A stretch of DNA of 64,000 bases from the NCBI RefSeq assembly GCF_011393025.1, contig NZ_JAAOEO010000012.1, positions 1 to 64,000 on the forward strand, in the 5' to 3' direction. Position numbers and translations under genes: made by a program. The stretch's first letter is position 1. Each line of letters opens with the position of its first letter. The notes under the pieces were generated by a model that made no database searches, was not told where the DNA came from, and was given only the letters and a program-made list of their open reading frames with translations. Below are positions 61,557-64,000 of this stretch, in pieces. This DNA is from Neobacillus terrae. GTDB lineage: Bacteria > Bacillota > Bacilli > Bacillales > Cytobacillaceae.

Positions 61557-63216
61557 CTTCGTCAACGGCGGTTGTGGCTTGATGGATAAACATCTCTATT
61601 TCATTTTGGTAATTTTCTAATTGGTCATTGCTCCAATTTAGTTCATTCGCCATTAATTCTGCAACTTTGTGCTTCCATTGGTGGACCCAATCCATGTTAA
61701 ACAGCAGTGCACCGGTTCTTCGAATAAAAAAGTCACTAGGTGTTACGGTCATTTCTTCATGGATGGCATACATGACTTGGGCGTAAACATCCAATGGCAG
61801 ACCGAAAGTTAAGGCAGCCTCATTGTATTTATCAATTAACGCGAATAAGCTATCAACATTGGAACCGTAAAGCTTAACTAGTTTTTGAGATTGTTCATTT
61901 GTAAGTCCTAATTTTACTCCTTCTTTTGTCTTATCTTCTATGAAAGCAGGCAAATTTTTCGAACCACCAACATCTCCGCCAGAAATGGGCAAATATTTGG
62001 TTTGGCAGTTTCCAAAATCGCCAACGCCCTCTTGAATGAACTTTTGGTTTAATAAATCAACGACCATCTCAGCCATTTTTCGATAACCCGTTAATTTCCC
62101 GCCAGCGATCGTGATTAAGCCAGACTCAGATTCCCATATTTCATCCTTACGCGAAATTTCTGATGCGGATTTCCCGGTTTCATGGATAAGTGGTCTTAAC
62201 CCCGACCAGCTGGATTCAATATCTTTCTCCGTTATCCCTACCCCTGGAAACATAAAGTTAATCGCTTTGATTACATACTCTTTATCCGCTTTCGTTAAGC
62301 GTGGATTGACCATATCCTCGTTGTATACCGTATCTGTCGTGCCAACATAGGTTTTACCATCTCTAGGAATGGCAAAGACCATTCTCTTATCTGGTGTATC
62401 AAAGTAAATCGCTTGTTTAAGTGGGAAAACACTTTGGTCAAAGACAAGGTGAATTCCTTTTGTTAATTGCAGAAGCTTTCCTTTTTTCGATTGATCCATC
62501 TCCCGAACCGAGTCGACCCAAGGACCCGCTGCATTGACTACCTTTTTCGCGAATATTTTATAGGCTTTGTTGGTCAACCGATCCACCACTTCTGCCCCTA
62601 CAACTTTTCCATTTTCATAAAGTAACTTTTCCACTTTTGCGTAGTTTACAAGCATCGCCCCTTTAGAGACTGCTTGTTTGATGACTTCGATTGTCAATCT
62701 TGCGTCATCGGTACGGTATTCCACATAATAGCCTCCGCCTTTTAATCCTTCTTTTCTTAAAAGCGGTTCACGCTTCTGCGTTTCAGATGAACTAAGCATA
62801 CTGCGTCGTTCACCTTTTTTAACATCTGCTAAAAAGTCATATACTTTCAGGCCAATGGAAGTGGAGAACCTACCGAACGTTCCACCCTCTTGGATGGGTA
62901 ATAGCATCCACTCAGGCGTCGTGACGTGCGGGCCATTTTCATAGACAATCGCACGCTCTTTCCCCACTTCCGCCACCATTTTTACTTCGAATTGTTTTAA
63001 ATAGCGCAAGCCGCCGTGAACGAGCTTCGTTGAACGACTAGAGGTACCTGCTGCGAAATCCTGCATTTCAACAAGACCCACTTTTATCCCCCGTGTGGCG
63101 GCATCCAAAGCAATGCCACTGCCAGTAATTCCTCCACCTATCACTAATATATCAAGGTTTTCTTTTGACATTATTGAAAGTTGTTCTAATCTTTTTTCAC
63201 TAGAAAAAGTACCCAT
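61504..63216 (-). CDS. glpD: Glycerol-3-phosphate dehydrogenase (aerobic, FAD)
   Basis: About 570 residues; oxidises glycerol-3-phosphate to dihydroxyacetone phosphate and feeds electrons to quinone at the membrane. FAD motif LDILVIGGGITGSGIALDAATRG, RSTKLVHGGLRYL, GTTDTVYNED, and C-terminal helical domain. ATG 63216 follows TAGGAGCGATTGAA; the frame opens 15 codons earlier. The last 20 or so codons (DEDQGDGSSGAEFWKEESA) lie in REP-like DNA, so the native C-terminus appears replaced or extended. Preceded by a GlpP-type terminator; follows glpK. Confidence 0.94.
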   Translation of the reverse strand: MGTFSSEKRLEQLSIMSKENLDILVIGGGITGSGIALDAATRGIKVGLVEMQDFAAGTSSRSTKLVHGGLRYLKQFEVKMVAEVGKERAIVYENGPHVTTPEWMLLPIQEGGTFGRFSTSIGLKVYDFLADVKKGERRSMLSSSETQKREPLLRKEGLKGGGYYVEYRTDDARLTIEVIKQAVSKGAMLVNYAKVEKLLYENGKVVGAEVVDRLTNKAYKIFAKKVVNAAGPWVDSVREMDQSKKGKLLQLTKGIHLVFDQSVFPLKQAIYFDTPDKRMVFAIPRDGKTYVGTTDTVYNEDMVNPRLTKADKEYVIKAINFMFPGVGITEKDIESSWSGLRPLIHETGKSASEISRKDEIWESESGLITIAGGKLTGYRKMAEMVVDLLNQKFIQEGVGDFGNCQTKYLPISGGDVGGSKNLPAFIEDKTKEGVKLGLTNEQSQKLVKLYGSNVDSLFALIDKYNEAALTFGLPLDVYAQVMYAIHEEMTVTPSDFFIRRTGALLFNMDWVHQWKHKVAELMANELNWSNDQLENYQNEIEMFIHQATTAVDEDQGDGSSGAEFWKEESA

Positions 63217-63257
63217 TTCAATCGCTCCTATTTTGAATTTTTTCCATATAGGTAAAA

Positions 63258-63319
63258 ACAAAAAGAGACCAAAACAAACCTATACAAGTGTATTCTTGTA
63301 TACGTTGTTTGGTCTCTCC
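63258..63319 (-). promoter_or_regulatory. GlpP-type antitermination leader of glpD
   Basis: Minus strand AGAGACCAAACAACGTATACAAG (63317-63295) pairs with CTTGTATAGGTTTG...GGTCTCT (63289-63263), followed by TTTTTG. This long terminator between glpK and glpD is placed as in B. subtilis, where GlpP with glycerol-3-phosphate lets transcription through. Confidence 0.8.
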
Positions 63320-63382
63320 TAATCTCCAACCAATATATTAACTTATTAAAAATATACCATATTCTTACTGATGATGCAATTA

Positions 63383-64000
<618 letters not shown>

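Overview
The window is chromosomal DNA of a low-GC Gram-positive bacterium of the family Bacillaceae (a Bacillus, Mesobacillus or Cytobacillus-like organism). This rests on sigma-B type promoters, a T-box in front of proS, GlpP-type leader control of glpD, RsbR and Rex/MntR-type operators, strong AGGAGG ribosome sites with frequent TTG/GTG starts, and several interspersed repeat families of a kind I associate with bacilli. No prophage, conjugative element, rRNA, tRNA or CRISPR was seen. The species cannot be fixed from the sequence alone.

Layout. 1-1.9 kb: a tandem repeat array, then two stress genes (CsbD and a YsnF-like protein), each behind a sigma-B-like promoter. 1.85-3.6 kb: proS with a T-box leader. 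3.6-10.4 kb: small membrane and secreted proteins, an MFS carrier, CwlK, a GDSL esterase, a SteT-type amino acid permease. 10.6-19.7 kb: NADH dehydrogenase with two Rex-like operators, a degenerate CPBP protein, GNAT, VOC and azoreductase genes, a GDSL/ABC-transporter operon, and a DedA-PAP2 fusion whose PAP2 part lacks its histidines. 20-26.6 kb: a 1163-residue modular exported protein, flavohaemoglobin, LemA and a TPM protein. 27-37.8 kb: RsbR paralogue, MarR/MMPL exporter, MarR/CBS/MFS, AI-2E-family permease. 37.8-43.8 kb: a two-component system and a chemoreceptor behind a c-di-GMP-I riboswitch. 43.8-52 kb: SelB, CoaW, MntH with an MntR box, a MerR regulator with its own 19-bp-spacer promoter, UppP. 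52-57 kb: a MASE3 histidine kinase and a four-gene cluster resembling haem-dependent secondary-amine (dimethylamine) monooxygenase plus a stand-alone VWA-like protein. 57-64 kb: an S9 peptidase, a NERD protein, a truncated MscS, glpD and the 3' part of glpK.

Two themes stand out. First, the intergenic DNA is rich in repeats: at least three dispersed families (here A, B, C), one copy nested inside another; REP-like palindromes that end an MscS gene and contribute the last codons of glpD; and tandem arrays, one of which holds a 20-21 bp period over 14 units. Second, many genes are interrupted: a kinase and a CBS gene by homopolymer frameshifts, a DUF2512 gene, an S9 peptidase and a lipoprotein gene by stop codons, a small ORF by a probable one-base shift, an MscS by truncation, and a tandem duplicate by internal deletion. 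These could be real decay or partly sequencing error; the reads would decide.

The most interesting items for follow-up are the HODM/Dmm-like amine oxidation cluster with its VWA partner, the gene at 4003-4746 whose only sensible start is ATT (supported by a decayed tandem copy that has ATG at the same place), the 21-bp phased array, the nested mobile repeat, and selB with no selA or selD beside it.
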